This document shows positions 21,372 to 33,728 of a DNA stretch of 64,000 bases, in pieces. The translations under genes and the position numbers were made by a program. The notes below the pieces were generated by a model. It saw only the letters and a program-made list of their open reading frames with translations, was not told where the DNA came from and searched no databases. The stretch lies in the NCBI GenBank assembly GCA_016748015.1, contig JAAOMT010000135.1, positions 82,097 through 146,096 of the forward strand. The letters run 5' to 3'. This DNA comes from Geosiphon pyriformis. Its lineage: Eukaryota; Glomeromycota; Glomeromycetes; Archaeosporales; Geosiphonaceae. Each line of letters opens with the position of its first letter. Position 1 is the first letter of the stretch.

Positions 21372-22079
21372 ATGATTATTCCCCGAAATATTCAACAAAA
21401 ATCCCAAAAATTAATGTTAGCCTTGAAAACACTCCCTGACTTATCCATAACAATTAATGGAAGTCAAATTAATTACATTCAGAAAAAAACCACAGCCCCA
21501 GTAGCAAATCATTTACAGAACTATCACCCCTATAGAAGAAAAACAAAAAGTCACTTTGAGAATAGATTACCAAGACTTTTAAAGCAGGCACTAGAAGAAA
21601 ATCTTTTAATTGCCCCTATTGACATTCCACCAAATGCTACAATGCAACAAAAACTTCTACTACTTCTTAATGAACAGAACAATGAACACACCCCTATCTA
21701 TAAATACCTTCAAATTGAAAAAACACTTTATGAACGAAAACTGAAACTTGAAGCAACAAATTTTACTCCTGAAGTTATACAAAAACAAATTCACAATGAA
21801 TTCAAAACAGCAGCTGGACCAACAAACACTCACTACAAACTTAGAGCAGCTCTTAGACTCTATGACTTGTTTAATACTTGTGAAAATGTTCTACAAAATC
21901 CAATACTGCAACCAATGAAAGTCCAATACATTGGCAAACTCACAAAACTGAAATTTCAACAATTTTCAGACCAGATTACTTCAATTATTTTAGATCACTA
22001 TCTCAATATTACAGATAGTGCTTGGACTTTGACAGAGCTCAGTCTTGAGGAGAAGATTATATTACCAGTAGAATTTTAG
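21372..22079 (+). CDS. Element B third ORF (235 aa), ends inside the 3' LTR
   Basis: Intact ORF from ATG 21372 to TAG at 22077-22079, 20 nt inside the 3' LTR. The product is basic, leucine-rich and predicted helical from composition (LLKQALEENLL, MQQKLLLLLNEQ). No signal peptide, membrane segment or zinc motif. It is the counterpart of ORF3 in family A: same position after integrase, similar size and the same overlap with the LTR. Both end in an acidic-hydrophobic tail (TELSLEEKIILPVEF here, PELNLFGEN...SFY in A). Sequence similarity is weak by eye. Function unknown. Confidence 0.75.
   Translation: MIIPRNIQQKSQKLMLALKTLPDLSITINGSQINYIQKKTTAPVANHLQNYHPYRRKTKSHFENRLPRLLKQALEENLLIAPIDIPPNATMQQKLLLLLNEQNNEHTPIYKYLQIEKTLYERKLKLEATNFTPEVIQKQIHNEFKTAAGPTNTHYKLRAALRLYDLFNTCENVLQNPILQPMKVQYIGKLTKLKFQQFSDQITSIILDHYLNITDSAWTLTELSLEEKIILPVEF
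22047..22057 (+). promoter_or_regulatory. Polypurine tract of element B
   Basis: GAGGAGAAGAT lies just before the 3' LTR, within ORF3, at the position expected for plus-strand priming. Confidence 0.55.
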
Positions 22080-23072
22080 CTATTAATTAGCATAAAATTA
22101 CCCTTATAATTTCTATAATTCATTAGTATATTAATATTATTTCAAATTATCATTTATTATTTAATCAATTATTACATATCACAATTCAATTAAAATAATC
22201 TAATTAGTATAACAGAAAGTAGGATGATCAAATTACACAATACTCTGAACTTTGTAACATTCAAAAATTCGCCGAAATTTACAGAAATTCGCCAAAATTT
22301 ATAAGAAATTCGCCGAAATTTACAGAAATTTGCCAAAATTATGAATAGTTCACCCAAATTAATCAATAGTTCAGCAAAATAACTTGTAGTTCATCAAAAT
22401 GTATCTTTAGTTCACTGAAATTTGAGCAAAAAGAAAAAGTGCAAGTTTATAGACTAGTACTACAACAAATTGTATAAAAGAAGAGCTTTTCTCTTCTGAA
22501 AAATGTATCTTACTTTAGATTTATTACTTAGAACCATTCTTATACACACAAAAAGAAATAAATATCAAATAATTTGAAAAACCAAGTTCTTTAATTATTG
22601 CACTTGGAAAATCCCCAAAACCCAACTAACATTTCGAAATTGATTAGCTACCAATTTCAGTAAACTGTTAGTGACTCCAGGCCTGGATAGAAAACATTTC
22701 CCTTGACAGAATTCTATTTCTTTTACATTTCTTTTATTTTTCTTTTATTTTTTTATTACAATTATTAAGGTAGCCTACAGATGAGATTTCTGTAGAAGAG
22801 TTGACTTTTACAGCAAAGTAACTACACATTTTTAGTAAGCTTCCAGACGAGCAATTCCTGAGAAAAAGTTGACATTTACTAGAATGTAACTACATAAAGT
22901 AACTGGCAAAGGAATTGGCCATTCCACTTATAAGCCCAGCAGTTCAAATTATAGAAGATAATTTAAAGATAAATTCAGTTATTGGAGGTTCAACTACTTC
23001 CTGAAAACATGAATTCACAGCAAATTAACATTACCAACATTTAAAAAAAGAGACCAAAAACCTCCAGTAACA
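22060..23072 (+). repeat. Element B 3' LTR (1013 bp)
   Basis: Begins TATTACCAG (one transition from TGTTACCAG) and ends CCAGTAACA. It is colinear with the 5' LTR apart from the 148-bp duplication there. Confidence 0.93.
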
Positions 23073-23653
23073 CCAGGAATCTGAAGGTAGAGAGATAGTC
23101 CATACTGTTAACAAATGATCACATCTGATATAATTCTATGCCTTATGTTAGCACTCTTAGAATTCAATATCAGATATCAGATGTACTTTTCAGTCACGTT
23201 TTATTCAATAATCTTCAAATGCTGCAATTACACATTTCAGGAAAAGGGTAAAGAATAATCAACAAATAATCTTTTATTTTTAAGATGTTCAGATACTTAA
23301 AAATAGGAAAAAGAAAATTAGTGATAAGAGAGAGATTAAGATAAAAGTTGTTATTTTATTTATTTTTATTTTCTTGATTTCTACATGCTTTTCTACAGCT
23401 AAAAAATTTATTGCTTATATAGCTGTCAAAAGTGATCAATGATCAGATTAACAACTAGGTTAATAATTAGGTCAATGATCAAGTCAATGATCAGATCAAT
23501 GATCAGGTTATTGATCAGGTCAATGATCAGATCAATGATTAGGTCAACAGTCAGATCATTAATCACTTTCTAAAAATAGAGTGGCTAATTTATGTGACAT
23601 CAGTGGCTAATACATGTAATAATTAATAAGAAGTATAAGTTTCAACTATAACA
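23073..23653 (-). repeat. A2 5' LTR, second part
   Basis: Begins with the second CCAG of the element B target duplication and ends TATAACA. It contains about eleven 12-bp units (23434-23570). After 23653 the host element A0 resumes within integrase. Confidence 0.9.
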
Positions 23654-24600
23654 GTACCAAGTCTTCTTTGCAAAATGTCTTTGTAATTTCCTATTGTAAT
23701 CTCTTTAAAGGGTATTGTCTTAATGTTAATTTCTATTGGTAGTGTTGCCATGTGTTCATAAAGCAGATAAAAAAGTTCATAACTTGTTATGTTATGATTT
23801 ACAGTTCTATAAGCAAACAAAGCTGAAGACAGTATTTTGTCCTATAAGTTTGTTTCTTTACTGGTTTTGGTTAGGGTTTTATATAGTATTCTATTAAAAT
23901 GTTTCACTAGATCATTTGTTTGGAGGTGATAAGGGAAGGAAAGTTTATAATGTATTCCTATTTTTCTACAAAGTTTTTCAACCAGTGTACTGAGAAAAGC
24001 TCTTTCTCTATCAGATAAAAGTTCTTTGGGGCAGTCATAACAGCAAATGATATCTTCATAAATAAAATTGGCTATTGAGACTGCTGTTTGGTCAGGAGTG
24101 GCTTTTGCTTCTACCCACTTTGTAAGATAATTAGTAACTGTGATAATATATCTGTTGCCATCAGAAGTTATTGTTAAAAATCTAACAACATCTATACTAA
24201 TTCTGTTAAATAGTTGACCAACAGAGATTAGATAGATATCTTTTTTGCAATTGAATTTGCCTTTTTTTTGGCAGATGTCACAAGTTTTGATATATTCAGC
24301 AATGTTTTTTCCCAAGATAGGCCAATAATAGCAAGTTAAAGTTTTCTGAATTGTTTTTGTTTTTTCAAAGTGTTCAGCTAATGGGTCAGTATACATGTTG
24401 TATATTACAATTTTTTTTCTTTAAATCTGATAACTCTTTGGAAGCAGGATTTTTTCTATTTCTTTTATATAACTAATTCTGACAAATTAAATAGAAATTT
24501 GATTGTTTGTGCAAATGTTCTCTTTACTGTTAAGTGTATTCTAATGGGTATTGTTTTTTACTCAAAAATTCTATTAAGGCAGAGTAGTTGTCCAAGTTTA
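23654..24600 (-). pseudogene. int: A0 integrase, N-terminal and core part
   Basis: HHCC domain at about 24396-24270 (CDICQKKGK), then core D in ISIDVVRF, LLSDRE, and a degraded E region (DLVKHFNR, with Glu changed to Lys). It is broken at RRLGT by the A2 insertion. The last few codons after RRLGT, as read in the minus direction, belong to the A2 LTR. Multiple stops. Confidence 0.82.
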
Positions 24601-24689
24601 TTATCATGTTTGTTTGTGAAAGAGTTACTAATAATTAAGTTGGTTTGGTTTGAGAGATTGTACTATCACTGAATAGTAAGTCAAAAAAG

Positions 24690-27347
24690 AGTGTTGGTGT
24701 TTTGATGATTTCCTCTTTTGTAGTGTTGAATATCATAGTCAAATTCATCCAAGTAGAATATCCAGCAAGTTATTCATTTGTGTTTCAGCTTCTTTTTATT
24801 GCACAGCCAAACCAAGACTTGATAATCTGTTATTACTAAGAATTTTGCACCAAAAAAATATTGATCCCAATAACTAGTAGTCCAAACTACTGCTAAACAT
24901 TCTTGTTTAGTAACTGAATAGTTTTTTTCTGCTGGTGTAAAAGATCTACTGGCATATGTTATAGTATGTTCTCTGCCATTTTTATTTTTCTGTGAAAGAA
25001 CAGCACCAAGTCTATAATTAGATGTATTAGTATAGAGAATGAAAGATTGGTCTAAATCAGGTTGCTTGAGAATTGGTTTAGTAACAAGTTTTTTCTTCAT
25101 AATTTCAAAAGCTTTTTGTTGATGAGTGCTCCAGTAATAATTGACATTTTTTCTGAGTAGCTGATTAAGAGGAAAGGCGATTTTGAAGAAATCCTTGATA
25201 AATTTGCAATAATAAGAGACCAAACCAAGAAAAAAGTGTAGTTCAGGAACATTTATTGGTTGTTTAATGTTCTGAACTTTTTTGACTTTAGCTAGGTCAG
25301 GGAAGATTCTATCTTTTGTAATAAAATGACCAAGAAACTGGGTGAATTGGCATCTAAAAAAAGATTTAATTGGGTTGATCTTAAGACCAGCATTTTTGAA
25401 CAAGTTAAAAACTTTTTGCAAATGTTTAAGATGTTTATTTTAGATTTTTGAGTAGACTATTATATTGTCTAAGTAGACCAGAACAAAGTATTCTTTTATT
25501 GATTCAAATACTTTGTTTATTAGGCATTAAAAAGTGGAAGGAGCATTAATGAGACCAAAAGACATGACTGTAAATTCATAGGTGCCATACTTGGTAATGA
25601 AAGCAGTTTTTTTTCTGCTTTTTGAATTTATTTCTACTTATCAGAATCCAGCAATTAAGTCAATGGTTAAAAAAAAACAGCACTATTGAATTTATCTAGC
25701 ATTGCATTAATTTTGAGAAGTAAGTACATGTCTCTTATAGTGATGGTATTTAATTAATGGTAGTCAACACAGAAGTGTAAAGTTCTACTTTTCTTGGATA
25801 TTACTACAACTAAGAAAGCCATTTACTCTTGGTTTCTTGTATAAATCCAAGATCTTTCATTCAGTTTATTTTTTTCTTGATAAACTCATCATTGTGTCGA
25901 TTGGATTGATAAAACTTCAAATGAATGGGATGAGTTTTTTTTGTGATGATGGTATGTTGTATTACATGGGTTTGTTCAGAGATATTATCTTCTTTTGAGA
26001 TAACTAGACTATTTCTAGCCAACAGGTTTTCAATGTCCATTTTTCTCTCTTCAAGAGAAGGTTCTCTTTGTTTTACAACTAGTAATTAGATTTTAGGTGG
26101 TTCACTCTCAAAGGACTTCTGTACTTTTTTTAGTTCTTCTCTGGGTATCAAACTAATTGGCTCTCAATCTTTGTAATAGATTAGACAGGTCTTGCATTTA
26201 TTATTAGGAGAATACAAAGGTTTATTACACCAGCACCTGGCATAAAAACCATACCACCAATAACTGTATTTTGTTTTTTTGTCAGATTTCTATCAAAGGT
26301 TCTTCTGAAGATATCATAGTAGGGCCAGCAGATTAGCTTGTCATTTATTATGATTTCTTCTTTGTCAGCTTTAACATTGTCCAGTGGTTTGTTGTTGCTG
26401 GTAAAGATAGTATAGATAAGTTCAGCAGTTTCTTTTATTCTTTTTGATCTTCTTTTTCATCACTCTTATTATCATCTGATTCATCTGATTGTTCTTTTTC
26501 TTGGTTCTGCTTGGCTATTGGAAGAGTTGTCTAATGACAGCACTTAACCACAATGGGTTTCTCATCACATCTGATGGTTAGTTTACAGAGTTCATAATCA
26601 AGCAAGGCTTTTGCTTTCTTAAACTATTTATTGCCAACTATTATAGTGTATTCTTTTGCTTCAGATACTTCCATGTCAGTTTCAATGTTGATGCCATTGA
26701 TTTGGACAGGAACAGCTTTGGCTATGTCTAGACTTTTTTTTTGTTATTATGTACATTGGTCATTGGTCTTGTGGATGGTTCATTAATCTTTCTGCCAATT
26801 GCTTCTAAAAAGTGTTTGGCAATGATACTAACAGATAATTTACTGTCCAGAATCAGATCAATGAAATAACCAGTCACTTGGGCTTTACAAATGAGAGGGA
26901 TAACATTGCTGTTGTCAGCAAGTCCAGCTTGGCATGGGCATTTGTTAGTCTTTGGTGTCTTTTTCTTGGGAATCAAAGATTTGCAAAAGTTTTTTCTGAA
27001 TTGGGGGTGGGTTATTAACTGGCCAAAAATAATATAAGCAGGCATTTCCATAAAATCCTTGACAACAGAATAAGATCCAGATTTTTGTACAATTTTTGGG
27101 GGTTTCAACTTTGGAAGATTTTTAAAAACTTTAGCTTTTGGTGGCTTATTGTTATTAGCAGTTAATATAGAGACTTTCTTTGGATTTATAACGAAATCAA
27201 CCTTGGCTTTTTTTTTCTTTCTTGTTAATTCAGAAGTGTTAATTGCTAGTTTATTCATGTCATGGTTATTATTAGTTAAGCTAAAAACATAAAAGAGGTT
27301 TTCTTCTGGTTGGCTTGCACTCTCACCCTTTGGAGGTGCATCTATCA
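24690..27347 (-). pseudogene. pol: A0 protease-RT-RNase H
   Basis: The protease region 27258-26728 has the active site as LDSKLS (degraded DSG). RT is heavily interrupted (25430-25900). The thumb, connection and RNase H are open from 25421 to 24774 (ITDYQVLVWLCNKKK). Same frame order as A2 and A5. Confidence 0.82.
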
Positions 27348-28895
27348 GTTTAAAGACTAATAAATAGTGGCTTCAATTAAAGAATTTTTTTCAAAGAAAT
27401 TGATGTTAACATAATTGAGTCTTTGGTTGAAAACATTATTGTTAATAATTCTGTTGTTTTGATTGTCATTGTTTCTGGAAGCTGGAGGAAACAGAAGAGA
27501 ATTGTTACAATCTCTGGAGAAATGTCCAGTTAATCTACAGTGATAACACACAGATGAGCCATGATTTTGTTGTCTTTAATAAAAAGATTGCTAGAGTTAA
27601 TTAAAATGGGGTTCAAATCTGGGTTTTTGGAGTTGTTAATTCTCTCTGACTGGTTGGGTTAAGGGTTTCAGTAACCAGACAAGATTAACTGTGAGTCTAT
27701 CTATTAACTGTTCATTTTGGTCTTAAGTTTGGACAGCAAAAGAAGTAGCAGCCATTTGGGAAGCAAGAGCCATAACAGGAGCAAAAGCAAAAACTGAAAG
27801 TGTGGATTCCAAATGCATCTTTTGGTTGTCTTCAATTTGTTGGGCAAGTTCAATGGCCATGTTCATTGTGGAATTGTTTTTCAAGACCAGAAGAGGCCAA
27901 AAAGCATAGGACAAATCTGTTTTTAATTCTTTTGTAAAGGAATAAATCTTTTGTTCTTTTGTTCAGTTTCTTCCAGAGTCTACTCTTTTAATTAACTTTT
28001 TGATGGCTTTAACATATTCAGTTACCACTTCACCAGGATTTTGAGTTCTTTTTTTTAGTTCTATGCACCATTTGGATATTAAAATAAGAGTTCTAAATTT
28101 CATTTCAAACTGGGTAGTAAAAGAGATGTTATTTTTTCTAGCATTTGCCAGTGTTCATTTAATAATTTTTTGCTGAGTATTGGCATTGGTTTTTTGTGAA
28201 AACCAAGTAGCAGGAAAGCCTTGGAGATAGCCACCAATGATTTAGAACTTGTATTTATTATTATATTGATTTGCAGTAGCTGCTCTTTTAATATCATCTA
28301 ACTATTCAATTGGATCTTGTGCATTGCCTCTGAATAAGGGTAGTAGAGGGTTGTTTCTTTTTCCCAAAGCAGTTTGTATGCTTTGGAGGACAATCAAAAT
28401 GTTCTGTTGTATAAAATCATTAGTTATTGGTTTAGGAGTTACTGTTTGAGTAGAATGATCTGATTTACTTGAGAAGAAATCAAAAACAGAAGCAGTTTGA
28501 TAGCTTTCTTTTTTTGTTTTAAGAGAAGTTTCAGTTGATTGATGGACAGCAATCTAAGTATGGATTTAATGATTCAGATATTCGAAATCAGAGGGCTGTT
28601 GTTCAAAAATTGTGAAATATAAAAGCTGATTGATGCTGTTGTTTCTTTCTTCAAAGTTGTCTTCAAAATAAACTTGATTAAAGTAATAAATTGTATAGGC
28701 TGTGTAGGTTTCAGCTAAATGCTTGTTCAGGAACCAGTTCCAAAAGTCTTAGAATTGTCTGTTGAATTGTTTTTTAATGGGGAAGCAAATCAAGCAGAAG
28801 AGCAAAAGATTGAGTTTAATAAAGTCTAGATCATTTTTGTTGTGTGCTTCAAAGTATTTTTTTAATTGTTATGGCAGGTATAAATAATTACCCAT
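27342..28895 (-). pseudogene. gag: A0 gag
   Basis: Begins MGNYLYLP at 28895 and is closed at once by a TAA in place of CAA. Capsid motifs and the CCHC knuckle (CYHCRLTGHFSRDC, near 27500-27551) are visible between many stops. Overall length matches A2 and A5 gag. Confidence 0.8.
27348..27354 (-). promoter_or_regulatory. -1 frameshift heptamer of A0
   Basis: T TTA AAC in the gag frame, followed by TGA TAG. The distance to the conserved Met of the protease frame is again 90 nt, exactly as in A2 and A5. Confidence 0.75.
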
Positions 28896-28947
28896 ACAAT
28901 AGGAAACAAAGTAGAATTTGACAACCTTACAGGGAGCACCACTTTTA

Positions 28948-29658
28948 TGTTATGGGTTGGAGTAACAAGCTAACAGATAGCAAGAGAGAACAGAATTGTA
29001 GAGTAATAAAAGAAATCAAAAAAAATTCAACTTCAAAGAGTAAAATAAATGAGTATGGATTTAATGTGCAAGATCAGTCTCATAAAATATTTTAATTGCT
29101 ATACTTTTCAAAAAATAACTGAGGAATCTAAAGGTAGAGAGATAGTTTATACTGTCAACAAATAATCACATCTGGTATAATTCTATGCCTCATGTTAGTA
29201 TTTTTATAATTTAGTATCAGGTATCAGATATACTTTTCAGTTATGTTTTATTCAATAATCTTCAAATGCTGCAATTACACATTTTAGAAAAAGGATAAAA
29301 AATAACCAACAAGTAATTTTTTATCCCAAAATGTTTAGATACTTGAAGGTAAGAAAAGAGAAATTTAGCAATAAGAAAATGATTAAGATAAAAGTTGCTA
29401 TTTTATTTATTTAATTTTCTTGATTTCTAATATGCCTTGTATTTCTGACATGTTTTTCTACAGCTAAGAGATTTATTGCTTATATAGCTATTAAAAATGG
29501 TCAATAATCAGGTCAACAACTAGATCAAGGATCAAATCAATGATCAGGTCAATAATTAGGTCAATAATTACTTTCTAAAAATAAAGTGGCTAATTTATAT
29601 GACATCAATGGCTAATACATGTGATAATTAATAAGAAATATAAGTTTTAACTGTAACA
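28948..29658 (-). repeat. A0 5' LTR (711 bp)
   Basis: Runs TGTTATGGG to CTGTAACA on the plus strand and contains about six 12-bp units near 29500-29570. A primer-binding site (28932-28941) lies just inside the element. Confidence 0.9.
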
Positions 29659-30117
29659 ATATTAACAAAAATATATTAATTAAGATGTGTAAATAGGCAG
29701 TAGCTCAAGCAAAAAATAGATTATGATGAAAACATTGCAAATTACAAACTAAGTAAAAAAAATTAATGGGTATTAACAACAAAGTTAAAAAAAGCCTATC
29801 ATGTGTGTTTAAAGTACATAAAATATCAAAGGAAAGAGGTAGTAATAACAGCAAACCCAAAATTAAAAATGATGATAGATTTACAAAGTGTAATAAGATA
29901 CTAATCAAAGCTTTTTGTAATAGAATTACTTTAAGTAATAGTGGGATATTTTTAAAATTTATTAGTTAAACTAACATAGAATTAGGCATAACCATTTAGT
30001 GGTTAGCCACATTTTATAATTTAGATTATTGGGTGAATTGATTTTATAAAAAAGCTATGCTTTTTTGAATAAGGCTAAACTAATAAAAGATCAATATGGT
30101 TAAATATTAACAAAAAA
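29659..30117. other. AT-rich flank of A0, possible DNA-transposon relic
   Basis: About 460 bp that match none of the LTR families here. A 67-codon open stretch at 29766-29969 (KISKERGSNNSKPK...) faintly recalls the N-terminal helix-turn-helix linker of Tc1/mariner transposases, but the diagnostic GRP motif is missing. I see no gene that I can support. Confidence 0.3.
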
Positions 30118-33050
30118 AAATCATATGCTTTGTGATCTTTTTTGGTTTTAAAAAATAATTCTATCATAAATATGGCTATTGAACTTGCTTAAAAAATAGA
30201 AAACAACCAAAAAATGCACTTAGGATCTATTCTTCCAGTCGTTGTTCTTGTTTTTGCTTCTTAAATAACTGCAATCTTTTTTGTTGTCCAAACTCAAAAC
30301 CCAAATAAACAATTAATAAATAGACTTACAGCCAATTTTGTTTGGTTACTAAAGCCTCTAGCCCAAGCAATTAGAGAAAATCAACAATCTCAAAGACCAA
30401 GATTTGAATTTTGCTTTAATCAGTCTTAGCAACCACCTTATTAAAGACAGCAAAATTGTGGCCCAGCTATATGTTATTACTGTAAATTAACTGGACACTT
30501 TTTTAAAAATTGCAACAATCTTTTATTACCCCTTCTAGCTCTTAAAAACAATACTCAAAACAACAAATTTAACAATAATAATATCCCTAATTAAAGATTT
30601 AATCATGCTAATATCAATTTTTTGGAAAGAATTCTTTAGTTAAAGTCACTGTTTATTAGTTTTTAAACTGGTAAATGCATTTTTAAAGGGTGAAAGTACA
30701 AGCCAACCAGAAAAAGACTTCTTTTATATTTTTAACTTAATTAATAATAATCATAATATAGATAAACTGGCAATCAACCTCTCTAATTCAACAAGAAAAA
30801 AAAAAGCCAAGATTGATTTCACTCTGAATCTCAATAAAGCTTCTATATTAACTGTTAATAATAATAAGCCACCAAAAACAAAAATTTTTAAAAATCCTTC
30901 AAATTTGAAATCTTTAGAAATTGTACAAAAATCTGGCCCCTATTTTATTGTTAAAAATTTTATGAAAACACCAGCTTATATTACTTTTGGCCAGTTAATG
31001 ACCCATCTACAATTTAGAAAAAACTTTTGTAAATTATTGATTCCAAAAAAAAAGACACCAAAAACCAACAAACACTCTTGCCAAGCTGAATTTACTGACA
31101 ATAACAATGTTACTTCTCTAATTTACAAAGCATAAGTGGCTGGTTACTTTATTGATTTGATTTGATTTTAAACAGTAGATTATCTGTTAGTGTTATTGTT
31201 AAACATTTTTTAAAGCAATTGGTAAAAAGATTAATGAATCTTCTACTTGACCAATGACTAATATACATGGTAACAAAAAAAAAAATCTGAACTGTTTTTG
31301 TTCACATTAATGGCATCAATATTGAAACTAACATAAAAATATCTGAAACAAAATAATATACCATAATTGTTGGCAATAAATGGCTTAAGAAAACCAAAGT
31401 CTTACTTGACTATAAACTTTGTAAGTTAATTATTAGATGTAATAAGAAGTCTATTGTGGTTAAGTATTGTCATTGAACAACTTCTCTAGTACCCAAACAA
31501 AACCCAAAAAACAAACAATCAGATAAATCAAATAATAAAAAAAGTGAAAAAGAAGAGAATAAAAAAGAATAAAAAGAAACTGCTAAACTTACCTATACTA
31601 TTTTTATCAATAATAGCAAGTTACTAAATAATGTTAAAGCTAACAGAGAAAAAATTATTGTAAATAGCAAGCTAATCTGTTAGTTATATTATGACATACT
31701 CAAAAAAATCTTTAACAGAAAGCCTGACAAAAAAGCCAAATACAGTTATTAGTAGCATGATTCTTATATCTGGTACTAGTGTATTAACCCATTGTATTTT
31801 TTCAGCAATAAATACAAATTTTGTTTAAGCTATAACAAAAATTGAGAACTTATTAGCTTAATACTAAAAAAAGAAATACAAAAAGTGCAAAAGTCCTTTA
31901 AAAACAAACCACCAGAAATACAGTCATTAATAATAGAGCAAAAAAACTCTTTCCAGAAGAAAAAAAGATAGATATTAAAAATTTGTTGACTAAAAACAGT
32001 TCAGTTATCTCAAAAAAAAATAATGCCTCTAAATGTATTTATATAATACAACACACTATTATTACCAAAGAAACTTGTCCTATCTACTTGAAATCTTATT
32101 AATCCAATTGTCATAATAATAAATTTATTAAGAAAAAAATAAACTAGATGAAAAATCTTGGATTTATACAAAAAACCAAGAGTAAATAGGCTTTTCCAAT
32201 TGTAATGGTATCCAAGAAAAGTGGAACTCTATGTTTCTGTATTGACTATTAATAACTAAATGTTATTACTAAAAGAGACATGTAGTCACTTCCCAAAATT
32301 AATGCAATACTAAACTAATTCAATAGTGTTGCTTTCTTTTTAACTATTAACTTAACTGCTAAATTCTAACAAGTAGAAATAAATCCAAAAAGCAGAAAGA
32401 AAACTGTTTTTATTACTAAGTATAGCACTTATAAATTTACAGTTATGCTTTTTGGTCTTATCAATGCCCCTTTTACTTTTTAATGCTTAATGAACAAAAT
32501 ATTTGAATCAGTAAAAAAAAACTTTTTTCTGGTCTATTTAGATAACATAATAGTATATTTAAAAACTTGAGATGAATATCTTAAACATTTACAAAAGATT
32601 TTTAATCTTCTTAAAAATACTAGTCTCAAATATCAATCTTATCAAATCTTTTTTTGAATAACAATCCATCCAGTTCCTTAGTTATTTTATTATAAAAGAT
32701 AGAATCTTTCCTAATTCAACCAAAGTTGAAAAAGTCCAGAATATTAAACAATCAATAAATGTTCATAAACTATGTTCTTTTTTTGAATTGGTTTTTTATT
32801 ATCACAAATTCATCAAAAATTTCTCTAAAATTGTTTTTTCTTTTAATTAGTCACTTAAAAAAAATATCAATTATTACTAAAATACATATTAACAAAAAGC
32901 ATTTGAAACTTTGAAGAAAAAATTAATTACAGAATCTATTTTTATGCAATTTGATCTAGATTAATCTTTTATCCTTTATATTAATATATCTAGCTATAGA
33001 CTTGGTGCTGTTCTCTTACAAAAAAATAAAAATGACAAGGAATATACTAT
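30118..33050 (+). mobile_element. A4, strongly decayed family-A copy, 5' part
   Basis: Plus-strand family-A sequence that starts within gag capsid (YALWPLL-like region). It continues through the CCHC knuckle (CYYCKLTGHFFKNC near 30475), the TTTAAAC frameshift site (near 30655), the protease region (open 30905-31135), the acidic linker, RT and the start of RNase H at 33050. Nearly every difference from A1/A5 is C to T or G to A; stops are frequent and no domain is intact. It is interrupted by A5 and resumes at 40715. The 5' truncation point is approximate. Confidence 0.85.
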
Positions 33051-33728
33051 TGTTATGAGTTGGAGTAACAAGCTAATGGATAGCAAGGGAGAACAGAATT
33101 GTAGAGTGATGGAAATAATCAAAGAAGAATTCAACTTTAAAGAACAAATTGAATAAGTATGGATTTAATGTGCAAGATCAGTCTCATAAAATATCTCAGT
33201 CGCTATTCTTTTCAAAGATAACTGGGGAATCTGAAAGTAGAAGGATAGTCCATACTGTCAACAATTAATCACTACTGGTATAATTCTATGCCTCACATTG
33301 ATGCTCTTAGAATTCAATATCAGGTATTAACTTGTGCTTTTCAGTCACGTTTATACAAATAGTTTTCAAATACTACAATTATTCAAACAGAAAAAGGCCA
33401 ACAAGTAATCTTTTATCCTAAGATGTTCAGATACTTGAAGGTAGAGAAAAAAAAATTAGCAATAAGAGAGTGATTGAGATGAAAGTTGTTATTTTTATTT
33501 ATTTGATTCTTGTCTAAGAGATAATTTTCTACAGCTAAGAGACTCATCGCTTATATAGCTAATGAAAGTGGTCAACAACTAAGTCAATGATCAGGTCAAT
33601 AATCAGGTCAACGGTCAGGTCATTAATCAGGTTAATAATCATTATCTAAAAATAGAGTGGCTAATTATATGACATCAGTGGCTAATACATGTAATAACTA
33701 ATAAAAATTATGAGTTTCAACCATAACA
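33051..33728 (-). repeat. A5 3' LTR
   Basis: Plus-strand TGTTATGAG to CCATAACA. It contains six 12-bp units (33559-33631) beside a TATATAGC box. Confidence 0.92.

Larger units (their letters stand above)
13317..23072 (+). mobile_element. Ty3/gypsy element B with dUTPase, inserted in the A2 LTR
   Basis: Complete plus-strand element with LTRs 13317-14477 and 22060-23072. The internal region encodes gag, protease, a Cys-rich module, dUTPase, RT, RNase H, integrase and a third ORF. It is flanked by a 4-bp duplication CCAG (13313-13316 and 23073-23076). Over about the first 120 bp of the LTRs I count four differences, all transitions, so the insertion is moderately young. About 765 bp of gag are unknown (N). 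Scattered stops and one frameshift in RT make this copy inactive, though the third ORF and most of the dUTPase region are open. Confidence 0.94.
6209..23653 (-). mobile_element. Ty3/gypsy element A2, inserted in A0 and itself hosting element B
   Basis: Full-length minus-strand family-A element: 3' LTR 6209-6912, internal 6913-13141, 5' LTR 13142-13316 plus 23073-23653. The LTR is interrupted by element B. The flanks are ATAC (6205-6208) and GTAC (23654-23657), a 4-bp target duplication with one G/A change. Gag keeps its full 517-codon length. ORF3 has an internal deletion. LTR lengths are 704 bp and about 752 bp after removing B and its CCAG duplication. The 48-bp difference equals four 12-bp repeat units. 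Confidence 0.9.
23654..29658 (-). mobile_element. A0 5' part: LTR, gag, pol and integrase N-terminal part
   Basis: Upstream half of the oldest family-A element of the nest. The 5' LTR (28948-29658) is at its right end and gag, protease-RT-RNase H and integrase follow leftward to 23654, where A2 split it. The rest is at 5400-6208. It has more stops than A1, A2 or A5. The outer flank is ATAT at 29659-29662. Confidence 0.87.

Noticed and set aside
29766-29969. 67-codon ORF as a Tc1/mariner transposase
   Set aside because: Only a faint resemblance in one segment, and no GRP motif or catalytic domain; kept as a low-confidence note.
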